Assembly: GCF_001685355.1 (NCBI RefSeq)
Contig: NZ_CP016438.1
Coordinates: 8,990,001-9,054,000, forward strand
Length of the DNA stretch: 64,000 nt
From: Streptomyces lincolnensis
GTDB lineage: Bacteria; Actinomycetota; Actinomycetes; Streptomycetales; Streptomycetaceae
Direction of reading: 5' to 3'
Within the stretch, counting starts at the first letter, position 1. Every line of letters begins with the position of its first letter. Positions 17,848 to 25,602 of this stretch are shown piece after piece. The position numbers were made by a program, and so were the translations under genes. The notes below the pieces were generated by a model. That model saw only the letters and a list, made by a program, of their open reading frames with translations. It ran no database searches and was not told the DNA's origin.

Positions 17848-18347
17848 ACCCGCGGCCACCGGTCCAGGCCGTGTGCCGCCTCGCGCCGACGGATCTCCCG
17901 CAGAGCAGGGGTGTGCCTGCTGTCGTCCAGGATCCGGAATCCCAGGCGCGCGTAGTAGGGGGCGTTCCACGGGACCTCGGTGAACGTGGTGAGGGTCAGT
18001 GCGGGCACTTTCTGGCTCGTGGCCCGGGCCGCCAGATGGTCCAGCAGCAACCGGCCGATGCCACGGCGCGCGCTGTCCGGGTGCACCGATACCTGCTCGA
18101 CGTGGAGGTTCCAGTCGACGCGGTCGGCGATCAGATAGGCGACCGGGATGTCGGTGTCGTTGGCCGCGACCCACGCCAGCCCGGCGTGGTGGTAGCGGGT
18201 GAGCTCGCCGAGCGTGAGTGGCTCGTCGTCGGCAATCTCCGGCATGCCGATCTCTCGGAAGCACTGGCCGGCGGCCCTCTCGATGTCCTGGAGGGCGGTC
18301 AGTTCGTCCAGGTGCACGGCTCGGATCTGCATGGATGCATTGTCCAA
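17826..18347 (-). CDS. GNAT-family N-acetyltransferase
   Basis: This 173-residue protein shows the GNAT fold. The acetyl-CoA pyrophosphate loop is VSVHPDSARRGIGRLLLDHL (about residues 92-111), and the C-terminal motif NAPYYARLGFRI is the usual Tyr-containing segment. The Met at residue 6 (18332) is an equally good start. It stands alone between an XdhC fragment and a gene-poor stretch. The acceptor substrate cannot be told from the sequence. Confidence 0.9.
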   Translation of the reverse strand: MDNASMQIRAVHLDELTALQDIERAAGQCFREIGMPEIADDEPLTLGELTRYHHAGLAWVAANDTDIPVAYLIADRVDWNLHVEQVSVHPDSARRGIGRLLLDHLAARATSQKVPALTLTTFTEVPWNAPYYARLGFRILDDSRHTPALREIRRREAAHGLDRWPRVYMRRDL

Positions 18348-18668
18348 GGCCGGCCGAATACCGCCACCGAATTAAGGGGCCGGTGACGGCGGTTCACCGG
18401 CGTTGGAGTCGGTGCCCGGGCGTCGCCCTATCCAGGCACTTCGGGCGTCAGCCGGGTCGAGGCTCGCTGCCCGAACCCCGACCAGTGGCCGACCTGGCGA
18501 GGCTGACCGAACTTCGACGCCCGACCCGCTGCGGCCGGGCCGACGGTCCGCTCACCCGCGGGTCAGGCCCAGTTCGCCCGCACGCATGCCGCATGCCGGC
18601 CGGCCCGCGTGGCCAGCCCATCCGGCGTGCCCGCATTCCGATCCCGCCGGTGCGTTGATTCTGGCGAG

Positions 18669-18699
18669 AGAACCAGTGATCTGTGACGTTCTGTGAGAG
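18669..18699 (+). repeat. Direct repeat copy 1
   Basis: Begins AGAACCAGTGATCTGTGACG and ends CTGTGAGAG. It matches 18747-18778 at most positions, with one base fewer; the copies start 78 bases apart. Confidence 0.6.
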
Positions 18700-18746
18700 T
18701 CCGTCTTCGGACCGCGGGCCCGGGCGGCCGTAGCAGTGCCTGTGTC

Positions 18747-18778
18747 AGAACCGCTGATCAGTGACGCTGCCGTGAGAG
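18747..18778 (+). repeat. Direct repeat copy 2
   Basis: Begins AGAACCGCTGATCAGTGACG and ends CCGTGAGAG; partner of 18669-18699. It may be an IS or integration scar. Confidence 0.6.
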
Positions 18779-19009
18779 AAGGGCGGCATCTCGTCGGTCG
18801 CCCGGACAGGAACGCTGCCCGGACCTACGCAGGGATCTCGACGGCGGCTGACGCCACCTGGGGCTGATGGGTTCGCCGCTAGAGCCGGGCGTGGGCACGT
18901 GGCCTGCGCCCCGGGCGCGGTACACGGCCGCGGCGGGCAACCGCTCCAACAGTTGCTCGTACACCTCGATATGAGCTCTGCCGACGGAAGGGTCCGGCCG
19001 GCCAGGAGG

Positions 19010-19888
19010 TCACGGCGCCGAGAACAGGCTGGGCCCCGGAGGCGAGGGGCCGTCGGCGCGGACGCCGCTCGCGACCCGCAGGAACTCCAGCTTCTCCGCG
19101 TCGGCGGAACCCGCGGCCACCGTGTAGACGACGAGGCGGACGTCGCAGCCCGGGACGGTGAGTACGTCGCAGTCGCACATCACCTCGCCGACCTGGGGGT
19201 GTACGACGGTTTTGCGGGCCGAGACGTGCGGACCGACCGCGCCTTCGTCCCACAGCCGGGTGAACTCGGCATTGGTGGAGCGCAGTTCCTCGACAAGGCT
19301 GATCAGTCCACGGTCGTGGGGATAGGAGACGAGAGCTGTGCGCAGATCGGCGACGAGGGCGGGGTTCAGGGCGTCGCCCTCCGGGAGCACGGGCCAGGCC
19401 GCGAGCCCTCCGGGTCCTGTGGCGAAGACCGCCCGCACCAGGTTGCGTTCGGTGGGTGTCCGCGCGCTGGGGTCGCCCAGCAGCGCCGCCCATGCGGGAG
19501 TCCAGGACAGCAACGTCCAGTCCGCGCTGAAGACGCCCACGGGGAACTCGCCGAGGCGGGCCAGCATCCGCTGGACCCCCGCTGGGACGTGCGTGGAGAT
19601 CGTCCCCTCCTGCGGCGGGAGGAGGCCGGCCAGCCGATAGGCGTGATCGCGCTCCAAGGGCTGGAGCTGAAGTGCCCTGGCCAGGCTCGCGATGACCTGT
19701 GCCGAAGGGCTCGTGGCGCGTCCCTGTTCCAGCCGTACCACGTAGTCGACCGACAGGCCCGCGAGGTCGGCCAGTTCCTCGCGTCGCAGCCCCGCCGCAC
19801 GGCGTCCGGGTCGTGCGGGCCGGCCGACATCGAGGGGAGAGAGCCGGTCGCGCCAGCGGCGCAGTGCCGTTCCAAGGGTCTCGTCCAC
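19010..19888 (-). CDS. XRE-family regulator with MmyB-like ligand domain
   Basis: This 292-residue protein has an XRE HTH (about residues 30-90: LRREELADLAGLSVDYVVRL) ending LERDHAYRLAGL. A PAS-like MmyB ligand-binding domain follows (GVFSADWTLLSWTPAWAALL; TERNLVRAVF; near the end LTVPGCDVRLVVYT). This architecture is common in Streptomyces, where the gene usually diverges from an SDR or similar enzyme that it represses. That is the arrangement here, with the SDR at 19991. A pair of direct repeats (19924, 19951) lies in the shared promoter. Confidence 0.92.
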   Translation of the reverse strand: MDETLGTALRRWRDRLSPLDVGRPARPGRRAAGLRREELADLAGLSVDYVVRLEQGRATSPSAQVIASLARALQLQPLERDHAYRLAGLLPPQEGTISTHVPAGVQRMLARLGEFPVGVFSADWTLLSWTPAWAALLGDPSARTPTERNLVRAVFATGPGGLAAWPVLPEGDALNPALVADLRTALVSYPHDRGLISLVEELRSTNAEFTRLWDEGAVGPHVSARKTVVHPQVGEVMCDCDVLTVPGCDVRLVVYTVAAGSADAEKLEFLRVASGVRADGPSPPGPSLFSAP

Positions 19889-19923
19889 TCGGCCATTGTG
19901 TCCGTCGGGCAGCCGATGTGCCT

Positions 19924-19965
19924 GGTACTGGCTGTCCTACCGTCGTGGAGGGCACTGGTTGTCCT
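19924..19965. promoter_or_regulatory. Candidate XRE operator: two direct repeats
   Basis: GGTACTGGCTGTCCT (19924-19938) and GGCACTGGTTGTCCT (19951-19965) are direct repeats 27 bases apart, midway between the divergent XRE and SDR starts. Confidence 0.55.
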
Positions 19966-19990
19966 CACGCCACGGGCCGAGGGTGAACGC

Positions 19991-20686
19991 ATGACGACAA
20001 CATTCATCACCGGAGCCAACAAGTCCCTCGGGTACGAGACCGCCCGCCGATTGATCGAGGCCGGCCACACCGTCCTCGTCGGCGCTCGCGATCCAGAGCG
20101 CGGCCAGGCGGCCGCCGACGCCCTCGGTGCCCGTTTCGTCCAGATCGACGTGACGGACGACGCGTCGGTGGCCGCGGCCGTCGCCGATGTCGGCGCTCAC
20201 GAGGGAGGCATCGACGTCCTCATCAACAACGCGGGGGTCAACCAACCTCACGTCTCCGCCGACCAGATCACGGCCGCTCACGCCAGCGCGGTGTACGACG
20301 TCAACGTCATCGGGCTCGTCCGGGTGACGCAGGCATTCCTGCCCCTGCTGCGCAAGGCCGCGAGCCCGGTGATCGTCAACGTGTCGAGCGGCATGGGGTC
20401 GTTCGCGGCGACCCACGACGCCGAGCGCGTCGAGTCGAAGCCCGTCGCGCCGCTGTACACATCGTCGAAGGCCGCCGTGACCATGCTGACCACGCAGTAC
20501 GCGAAGGCCTGGCCGGACGTGAAGGTGAACGCGGTCGACCCGGGCTACACCGCGACCGACTTCAACGGACACAGCGGACCGCAGACGGTGACCGAGGGAA
20601 CCGACACGATCGTCGAACTCGCCACCATCGGGCCGGACGGACCGACCGGGGCCTTCCGTGACCGTCACGGCACGGTGGCCTGGTGA
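19991..20686 (+). CDS. Short-chain dehydrogenase/reductase
   Basis: This 231-residue SDR has cofactor loop TGANKSLGYE (residues 6-15), a basic residue after strand 2 (VGARDPERG), suggesting NADP(H), the NNAG motif (VLINNAGVN), a catalytic Ser region VNVSSGMGSF and YTSSKAAV. It is the carbonyl-reductase-like type. The ATG at 19991 follows closely on the divergent promoter. It is probably repressed by the XRE protein at 19010. Substrate unknown. Confidence 0.92.
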   Translation: MTTTFITGANKSLGYETARRLIEAGHTVLVGARDPERGQAAADALGARFVQIDVTDDASVAAAVADVGAHEGGIDVLINNAGVNQPHVSADQITAAHASAVYDVNVIGLVRVTQAFLPLLRKAASPVIVNVSSGMGSFAATHDAERVESKPVAPLYTSSKAAVTMLTTQYAKAWPDVKVNAVDPGYTATDFNGHSGPQTVTEGTDTIVELATIGPDGPTGAFRDRHGTVAW

Positions 20687-20749
20687 GCACCGGCCGGTTC
20701 GGCCTCCGCCCCAGCCGGAGCGTCAGCGCGTAAGGGCGGCGAACTCGTG

Positions 20750-20815
20750 CCGGGAGTTCGGCCATGGCCGCCGTTTCCGGCGTCAGCGGCAGCGCGCCAC
20801 GCGGGCTCGGGGCGG
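20750..20815 (+). pseudogene. Second XdhC fragment, frameshifted
   Basis: DNA here resembles 17729-17795. Both contain CGGGAGTTCG, then a variable stretch, GTCAGCGGCAGCGC, CCACG and CTCGGGGC. This copy has one extra base before the conserved GVSGSAPRGLGA codons, so the frame is broken. No further XdhC sequence follows. The rest of 20687-21045 holds only the leader of the cold-shock gene. Confidence 0.6.
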
Positions 20816-20890
20816 GACGACGGCAGGCGGGCGCCGACAAGGCACGTGGCGATGCTGACGTGTTATCGCTGGCGGCAGCCGCCACGTCGG

Positions 20891-20896
20891 TATAGC
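20891..20896 (+). promoter_or_regulatory. Likely -10 element of the cold-shock gene
   Basis: TATAGC is an unusually AT-rich hexamer in this GC-rich stretch, about 150 bases before the cold-shock ATG. No clear -35 is spaced correctly, so the call is tentative. Confidence 0.35.
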
Positions 20897-20932
20897 GTTG
20901 GGATCCAGCAGTCGTGGTTCCGAAGTTCCGTT

Positions 20933-20956
20933 CGCCCGTGATCGCCATCACGGGCG
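20933..20956 (+). promoter_or_regulatory. Hairpin in the cold-shock gene leader
   Basis: Perfect 10-bp stem CGCCCGTGAT / ATCACGGGCG with the 4-base loop CGCC, followed by TTCTTG. It lies about 90 bases before the start of the cold-shock gene and could be an attenuator or mRNA stability element. Confidence 0.6.
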
Positions 20957-21045
20957 TTCTTGCTGTTCAGCTTCTCTCCGGACCAGGGCGATCACCTCCC
21001 GGGTGCGCAGGTCGCGGGCCCGGTTTTTTCTCGAAGGAGACGGTC

Positions 21046-21249
21046 ATGGCCACGGGCACTGTGAAGTGGTTCAACAGCGAAAAGGGCTTCGGTTTCATCG
21101 AGCAGGACGGCGGCGGCCCCGACGTGTTCGCCCACTACTCGAACATCGCCGCCCAGGGTTTCCGCGAGCTTCAGGAGGGCCAGAAGGTGACGTTCGACGT
21201 CACCCAGGGCCAGAAGGGCCCGCAGGCGGAGAACATCCGCCCCTCCTGA
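21046..21249 (+). CDS. Cold-shock domain protein (CspA family)
   Basis: This 67-residue single-domain protein binds single-stranded RNA and DNA as a chaperone. RNP1 is KGFGFIEQD (residues 13-21) and RNP2 is DVFAHYSNI (residues 26-34), with the basic/aromatic N-terminus [15 protein letters not shown] six bases before ATG 21046 fixes the start. A long leader (about 110-150 bases) with a perfect hairpin and a strong terminator behind the gene mark it as a single transcript, typical of csp genes. Confidence 0.97.
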   Translation: MATGTVKWFNSEKGFGFIEQDGGGPDVFAHYSNIAAQGFRELQEGQKVTFDVTQGQKGPQAENIRPS

Positions 21250-21264
21250 TCCCGCAGCCTCGAT

Positions 21265-21298
21265 AAGGCCGGCTTCCCTACGGGAGCCGGCCTTTTCG
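21265..21298 (+). terminator. Rho-independent terminator of the cold-shock gene
   Basis: Stem AAGGCCGGCT (21265-21274), 10-base loop and AGCCGGCCTT (21285-21294), then a T run. Confidence 0.88.
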
Positions 21299-21351
21299 GT
21301 GAAGCTCGCCAGGGTGACGCACTGGGGCGGTGGGACCGACATGCGGGCCCG

Positions 21352-22260
21352 TCACCTGTGCCGCGCCGTGCCCAACTCGTCGGTGTACCGATTGAGGGCG
21401 TCTTCGGCCGTGGGGGCGGGGCCGAACAGCTGTTCCTGGCGGCGGGGGTCGGCGACGTAGCGGCCGGTGTCGAACCAGCCGAACATCGCGGCCATGTCCT
21501 TGACCAGGGGCATGAAACGGCCGAGGACGGCTCCTGCGGCGCGGACGGCGACGGAGGGGACGGCCCACACCTTGATCTTCTTTCCGGCCCGGTCACCCAT
21601 CAGGGTGGCCATCTCGCGCATGCTGACCGGACGGTCCCAGCCGATGTCGATGCGCTCACCGTCGGCGGCGTCGGCGTCGACGGCGGCCGCCAGGTAGGCC
21701 GCGAGGTCTGAGGTGTGGACGAAGGTCAGCGGGACGGTGGCCTTGGCCATCCAGATCAGGCGGCCCTTGTCGAGCGGGTTGCCCGCCATGGTCGCGATCT
21801 GGTCGAGGAAGGCACCGGGGCGCAGTGCGACGAACGGGACGCCGAGTTGTTCGAGCTTGTCCTCGGCGACCTTCTTGTGCCAGAAGTGCGGGACGTGGGG
21901 TGTCTGGTCGCTGGTGAGGATGCTGGTCAGGACGAACCGTCGGATGCCGGTGCGGTGGGCGGCCTCGGCGAGGTTGGCGTTGCCGAGGGTGTCTATGTCG
22001 TGTGCGTTCTTGCCGCCGCGGGTGTAGCCGGCTGCGGTGGTGATGACGGCGTCGGCGCCGGTCATGGCGGCGACGAGCGAGTCGAGGTCGAGCATGTCGC
22101 CACGGGCGATCTCGACGCCCCGCTTTTCGAGCTTGCCGGCGTCGGTGGTCGGCCGGACCAGGGCGCGGACGTGCTTGCCGCGCTTCAGCAGTTCGTCGAC
22201 GACTTTGCCGCCGAGGGAGCCGGTTGCGCCGACGACGAGGACGGGGAGGGTGGTGGGCAT
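21352..22260 (-). CDS. NmrA-like NAD(P)-binding protein (atypical SDR)
   Basis: This roughly 302-residue protein begins with the Rossmann motif VLVVGATGSLGGKVVDEL, followed by strand-2 VRALVRPTTDAGKLEKRGV, suggesting NADP. Later comes ADAVITTAAGYTRGGKNAHD, then RFVLTSILTSD and a C-terminal substrate domain. It belongs to the NmrA/NAD(P)H-binding group, used as redox sensors or reductases. The ATG at 22260 is the natural family start; an ATG at 22281 adds seven unlikely residues after an eight-G run. It ends close to the cold-shock terminator, convergently. Confidence 0.88.
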   Translation of the reverse strand: MPTTLPVLVVGATGSLGGKVVDELLKRGKHVRALVRPTTDAGKLEKRGVEIARGDMLDLDSLVAAMTGADAVITTAAGYTRGGKNAHDIDTLGNANLAEAAHRTGIRRFVLTSILTSDQTPHVPHFWHKKVAEDKLEQLGVPFVALRPGAFLDQIATMAGNPLDKGRLIWMAKATVPLTFVHTSDLAAYLAAAVDADAADGERIDIGWDRPVSMREMATLMGDRAGKKIKVWAVPSVAVRAAGAVLGRFMPLVKDMAAMFGWFDTGRYVADPRRQEQLFGPAPTAEDALNRYTDELGTARHR

Positions 22261-22818
22261 GGGGGGGGTCTCACTTTCCATCAGGTCAGGAGTGGGGGGA
22301 TTAGGTGGGCGGGGCAGTGGTGGCCGCGGACGTGGCTGCTGTCGACCCGACGCGCTCAGGGGCGGGCCTTGGGTGGGCGGATCCGCGGCGCGGGTCACCG
22401 CCGGCCTGCAGGAGCTTGCGGGGGTCGAGGCGCCCTGAACGCGGTGATGCGGCCATCCTCGATGTGCGGCAGGCCCGCGACATGAAAGGACTCGCTGGCC
22501 CCGCGAGGGTGATGCCCTGCCCCCCCGAATGAGTTCCGTCCTGCTTCGACCGGGACAGCTCGCGCTCACCCCTGAGCCGAGGCCCCGCTCACCCCGTTCT
22601 CCGTGACGCAGACGTACGGGGGTGAGCGGGCGGGTTCCGCCACATTCGCGGGCTTATTCGTCGGCTTGGCTCACCGGGCTTCTTCCAACAGCCGGGGAGC
22701 CTGGCTTCGTGCAGCACGGGCCTTCGTGAGCCGACTGCGTTCCAGCACTGTCCACTTCGCAGGAACGCCGGAAACGATTCGCACTCCGAGCCGGAACCGG
22801 GGTGCAAGCCGAGCGGAG
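22261..22818. other. Non-coding stretch with a possible NTF2-like fragment
   Basis: About 560 bases with no complete gene. On the minus strand near 22433-22492 one frame reads ESFHVAGLPHIEDGRITAFR, like the last strand of SnoaL/limonene-epoxide-hydrolase proteins. It is too short to name firmly. Confidence 0.4.
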
Positions 22819-23298
22819 TTACTCGGACTCTTCCCGCGGCAGGGCGCGGCTGTTGATCGCGTCTGCCATGGCATGGGCGATACGGACGAAGGACTCCGCC
22901 TCCTGTGCCGACAGGTTCCGCGCGGAGGTCTCCTCCAGGGCCCGCCACATGGCTGCCAGGGGTTCGCGCAGGGCACGGCCCTTGTCGGTGAGGTGGACGA
23001 CCATGACGCGCCGGTCGTGTACGGCCGACTCGCGCACGAGCAGGCCCGCGTCCTGCATACGGCGGAGGGACTTGGAGACGGTGGAGTGGTCCAGGCCGAC
23101 ACTGTCGAGCAACTCGGACTGGGTCTGGCCTTCCCGGTCGAGGAGGTGCATCAGCAGCAGCTCCTGTCCGGGATGCAGGTCCATCTCGCGGAGCATGGCG
23201 GCAGCGCGGGCGCGGTGGGCGCGGGCGAGCTGGAAGATCGCGTAGCTCATCGGCCCCTCGCTGGCCGTAGTGGGGGTGCGGGGTGTGGGCGCGGGCAT
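22819..23298 (-). CDS. MarR-family regulator
   Basis: This protein of up to 159 residues has the MarR winged helix: recognition helix LDSVGLDHSTVSKSLRRM, wing VHDRRVMVVHLTDKG. It is the last gene of a three-gene minus-strand run, 12 bases after the ene-reductase, so it probably controls its own operon from the promoter at 25381-25432. A Met at 23250 (MSYAIFQLAR) is the more usual family start than that at 23298. It likely senses an electrophile or phenolic compound, given its enzymes. Confidence 0.9.
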   Translation of the reverse strand: MPAPTPRTPTTASEGPMSYAIFQLARAHRARAAAMLREMDLHPGQELLLMHLLDREGQTQSELLDSVGLDHSTVSKSLRRMQDAGLLVRESAVHDRRVMVVHLTDKGRALREPLAAMWRALEETSARNLSAQEAESFVRIAHAMADAINSRALPREESE

Positions 23299-23310
23299 GG
23301 TGGGGGTTCC

Positions 23311-24372
23311 TCAGACGGTATGGGTGGGGTAGTCGGTGTATCCGGCCACTCCGCCGCCGTAGAAGGTCGCCGGGTCGGGGGTGTTCAGCGGCGCCTCAGA
23401 GCGTAGCCGCTCGACCAGGTCCGGGTTGGCGAGCGCGAGCGCGCCGACGGAGACGAGGTCGGCCGTGCCCTGGTCGATGTCCTTGGCGCGGGTGGGCAGG
23501 TCGGTGCCGGCCCGGTTGAGGATGAGCGTGGTCGGCCACAGCGCGCGCAGGGTGCCCAGCAGCTCGTCGTCGCCCAGGTGCATCACGTGGAGGTAGGCGA
23601 GACCGAGCGGGCCGAGGGCACGCAGGAGCGCCGGATACAGCTCGGCGGTGTCGGACTCGGCGATGTCGTTGTAGGGGTTGCCGGGGGAGATGCGCAGGCC
23701 TGTGCGGTCGGCGCCGATCTCCTCGGCCACGGCAGCGGCGACCTCGACGGCGAAGCGGATGCGGTTGTCGATCGAGCCGCCGTAGAGGTCGGTGCGCTGG
23801 TTGGTGCTGTCGGACAGGAACTGGTGCACAAGGTAGCCGTTGGCGCCGTGGATCTCCACGCCGTCGGCGCCTGCCGCGACGGCGGCCGCTGCGGCGCGGC
23901 GGAAGTCGTCGACGGTCGCCGCGACCTCCTGCGTCGACAGGGCGCGGGGTATCGGCATCTCCTGGGGCCCGGACGCGGTGAACATCACGCCCTGCGGCTG
24001 GATCGCCGAAGGGGCGACCGGCGGGCGCCCGTGGGGGGTGTTGTCGGGGTGGGCGATGCGCCCGGTGTGCATCAGCTGGACGACGATCCGGCCGTCGGCC
24101 GCGTGCACGGCGTCGGTGACCTTGCGCCACCCGGCGATCTGCTCGTCATTGTGGATACCGGGGGTGAGGAGGTAGCCCTGGCCGTCGGCGTTGGGCTGGG
24201 TGCCCTCGGTGATGATGAGCGCGTGCGAGGCCCGCTGGGCGTAGTACTCGGCGTTCAGCTCGGTCGGGACGCCCTCAGGTGTGGAGCGGTCACGGGTCAT
24301 GGGGGCCATGACCAGGCGGTGCGGGAGGGAGATGTCACCGACGGTGGTCGGCGTCCACAGGGAGTTCAACAT
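23311..24372 (-). CDS. Old Yellow Enzyme-family ene-reductase (NemA-like)
   Basis: This 353-residue FMN barrel reduces activated C=C bonds or nitro compounds with NAD(P)H. FMN contacts are in LVMAPMTRDRS and QLMHTGR. The substrate His/Asn pair is in VEIHGANGYLVHQF, with SDSTNQRTDLYGGS following. The phosphate-binding C-terminal part is DLVSVGALALANPDLV. The start at 24372 is set by MLNSLWTP, matching the family's conserved N-terminus. It is the middle gene of the operon quinone oxidoreductase, ene-reductase, MarR, a typical electrophile-detoxification set. Confidence 0.93.
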   Translation of the reverse strand: MLNSLWTPTTVGDISLPHRLVMAPMTRDRSTPEGVPTELNAEYYAQRASHALIITEGTQPNADGQGYLLTPGIHNDEQIAGWRKVTDAVHAADGRIVVQLMHTGRIAHPDNTPHGRPPVAPSAIQPQGVMFTASGPQEMPIPRALSTQEVAATVDDFRRAAAAAVAAGADGVEIHGANGYLVHQFLSDSTNQRTDLYGGSIDNRIRFAVEVAAAVAEEIGADRTGLRISPGNPYNDIAESDTAELYPALLRALGPLGLAYLHVMHLGDDELLGTLRALWPTTLILNRAGTDLPTRAKDIDQGTADLVSVGALALANPDLVERLRSEAPLNTPDPATFYGGGVAGYTDYPTHTV

Positions 24373-24448
24373 GATGGGTCCTTCGGTACGGCGATGGGCA
24401 GGGGGATGGTCAGGTGATGAGCGAAAATAGGGGGGAAGCCGGGCGGGA

Positions 24449-25354
24449 TCAGCCGAGGGTGAGGACGAGCTTGCCCCGGACATGACCGGCGTCGCTGACC
24501 TGCTGGGCCTTGGCGGCCTGGTCGAGCGGGTAGGCGGTGACGGTGGTGACGATCTTGCCGGTCGCGGCGTCCTGGGCCAGCGCGGCCAGACGGGCGACCG
24601 AGCGTTCCTGGCCGCCGCTGGCGAAGGTGACGCCGAGCTGGTGCGCGCGGAAGTCGGCGATGGTGACGATGCGCTCGGTGCCGCCCCGCAGGGTGATGGA
24701 GTCCTCCAGGGCTCCCTTCCCGGCCACGTCGAACACCGCGTTCACGCCGTCGGGGGCCAGCTCCCGGACCCGCTCGACCAGACCCTCGCCGTACACGGTC
24801 GCGGTGGCGCCGAGCGAGGTGAGGTAGTCCTGGTTGGCGGGGCCGGCGGTGGCGATGACCCGCGCTCCGCGGGCCGTGGCGAGCTGGACCGCCAGGGTGC
24901 CGACCGCTCCGGCCGCGCCGTGCATCAGCACGGTCTCCCCGGCGGCGACGCCGAGCAGATCCAGGACCCGCTCGGCCGTCTCGCTCGCCACCGGCAGCGC
25001 GACCGCGTGCTGCCAGTCGAGGCCGGCGGGCTTCGGTGCCACGGTGGTGGCCAGCGCGTACTCGGCGTACGAGCCGGTGTCCGACCAGCCCAGCACCTCG
25101 TCACCGACCTGTATGTCCCGCACGCCTTCACCCACGGCGTCCACCACGCCGGCGAGCTCGTGACCGGGCACGGAGGGGAGCGGCGTGGGGAACGCGGCCT
25201 CCATCGCCCCGGAACGGATCTTGCCGTCCAGCGCGTTCAACCCGGCCGCCTCGACACGGACGCGGACCTGCCCGGGACCGGGCCGCGGGACCTCGATGTC
25301 CGCCTCGTGGAGTACTTCCGTGCCGCCGAAACGGTCGAATTGGATGGCCTTCAT
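24449..25354 (-). CDS. Zinc-free MDR-family NADPH quinone oxidoreductase
   Basis: This 301-residue protein of the medium-chain dehydrogenase superfamily begins MKAIQFDRFGGTEVL. The GroES-like domain includes PSVPGHELAGVVDAVG, and the NADP-binding motif is VLMHGAAGAVGTLAVQLA (about residues 140-157). The catalytic zinc-binding Cys/His set is absent, as in quinone reductases. GAGGAG sits seven bases before its ATG. It is the first gene of the operon with the ene-reductase and MarR, and has a well-formed promoter (25404-25432). Confidence 0.92.
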   Translation of the reverse strand: MKAIQFDRFGGTEVLHEADIEVPRPGPGQVRVRVEAAGLNALDGKIRSGAMEAAFPTPLPSVPGHELAGVVDAVGEGVRDIQVGDEVLGWSDTGSYAEYALATTVAPKPAGLDWQHAVALPVASETAERVLDLLGVAAGETVLMHGAAGAVGTLAVQLATARGARVIATAGPANQDYLTSLGATATVYGEGLVERVRELAPDGVNAVFDVAGKGALEDSITLRGGTERIVTIADFRAHQLGVTFASGGQERSVARLAALAQDAATGKIVTTVTAYPLDQAAKAQQVSDAGHVRGKLVLTLG

Positions 25355-25380
25355 GACTGCTCCTCTCGTGTCGCCACCCA

Positions 25381-25432
25381 GTTAGGTGGCTGGACACATA
25401 TTTAACGTAGCAGCAATTACGTGGCTAGCCAA
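25381..25432 (-). promoter_or_regulatory. Promoter and candidate MarR operators
   Basis: On the minus strand, TTGGCT (25427-25432) and TACGTT (25404-25409) are separated by 17 bases, a good sigma-70-type promoter. The -35 overlaps the palindrome TGGCTAGCCA (25422-25431). On the plus strand GTTAGGTGGCTGG (25381) and ATTACGTGGCTAG (25417) are direct repeats 36 bases apart. These bracket the promoter and suit the MarR protein. Confidence 0.68.
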
Positions 25433-25602
25433 CTATTTGCTTCTGCCCCGCCGCGCAGGCTTCTGACAGCGGGATGACCTGGTCGGCCACCCGCTCAGGG
25501 CTCGGGTCGGGTCGCGGTTGGTCCGCCCGCGTCCTCGCACAGACTCATCGCGAGAGGACCGGTCTCGGTCTCAGCGCCACCACCAGCCGGGCGCGCGGCA
25601 CC

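Larger units (their letters stand above)
18348..19009. other. Intergenic region with an imperfect 31-bp direct repeat
   Basis: About 660 bases without a convincing gene. It holds the repeats at 18669-18699 and 18747-18778. On the minus strand near 18900-18970 a short frame (YEQLLERLPAAAVYRARGAG) is too short to assign. Confidence 0.5.

Noticed and set aside
18758..18964. Short minus-strand frame (YEQLLERLPAAAVYRARGAG)
   Set aside because: Too short, no family match I can state, no start signal.
22433..22492. Possible SnoaL/NTF2-like C-terminal strand
   Set aside because: Only about 20 residues; mentioned in the gap note, not called as a gene.
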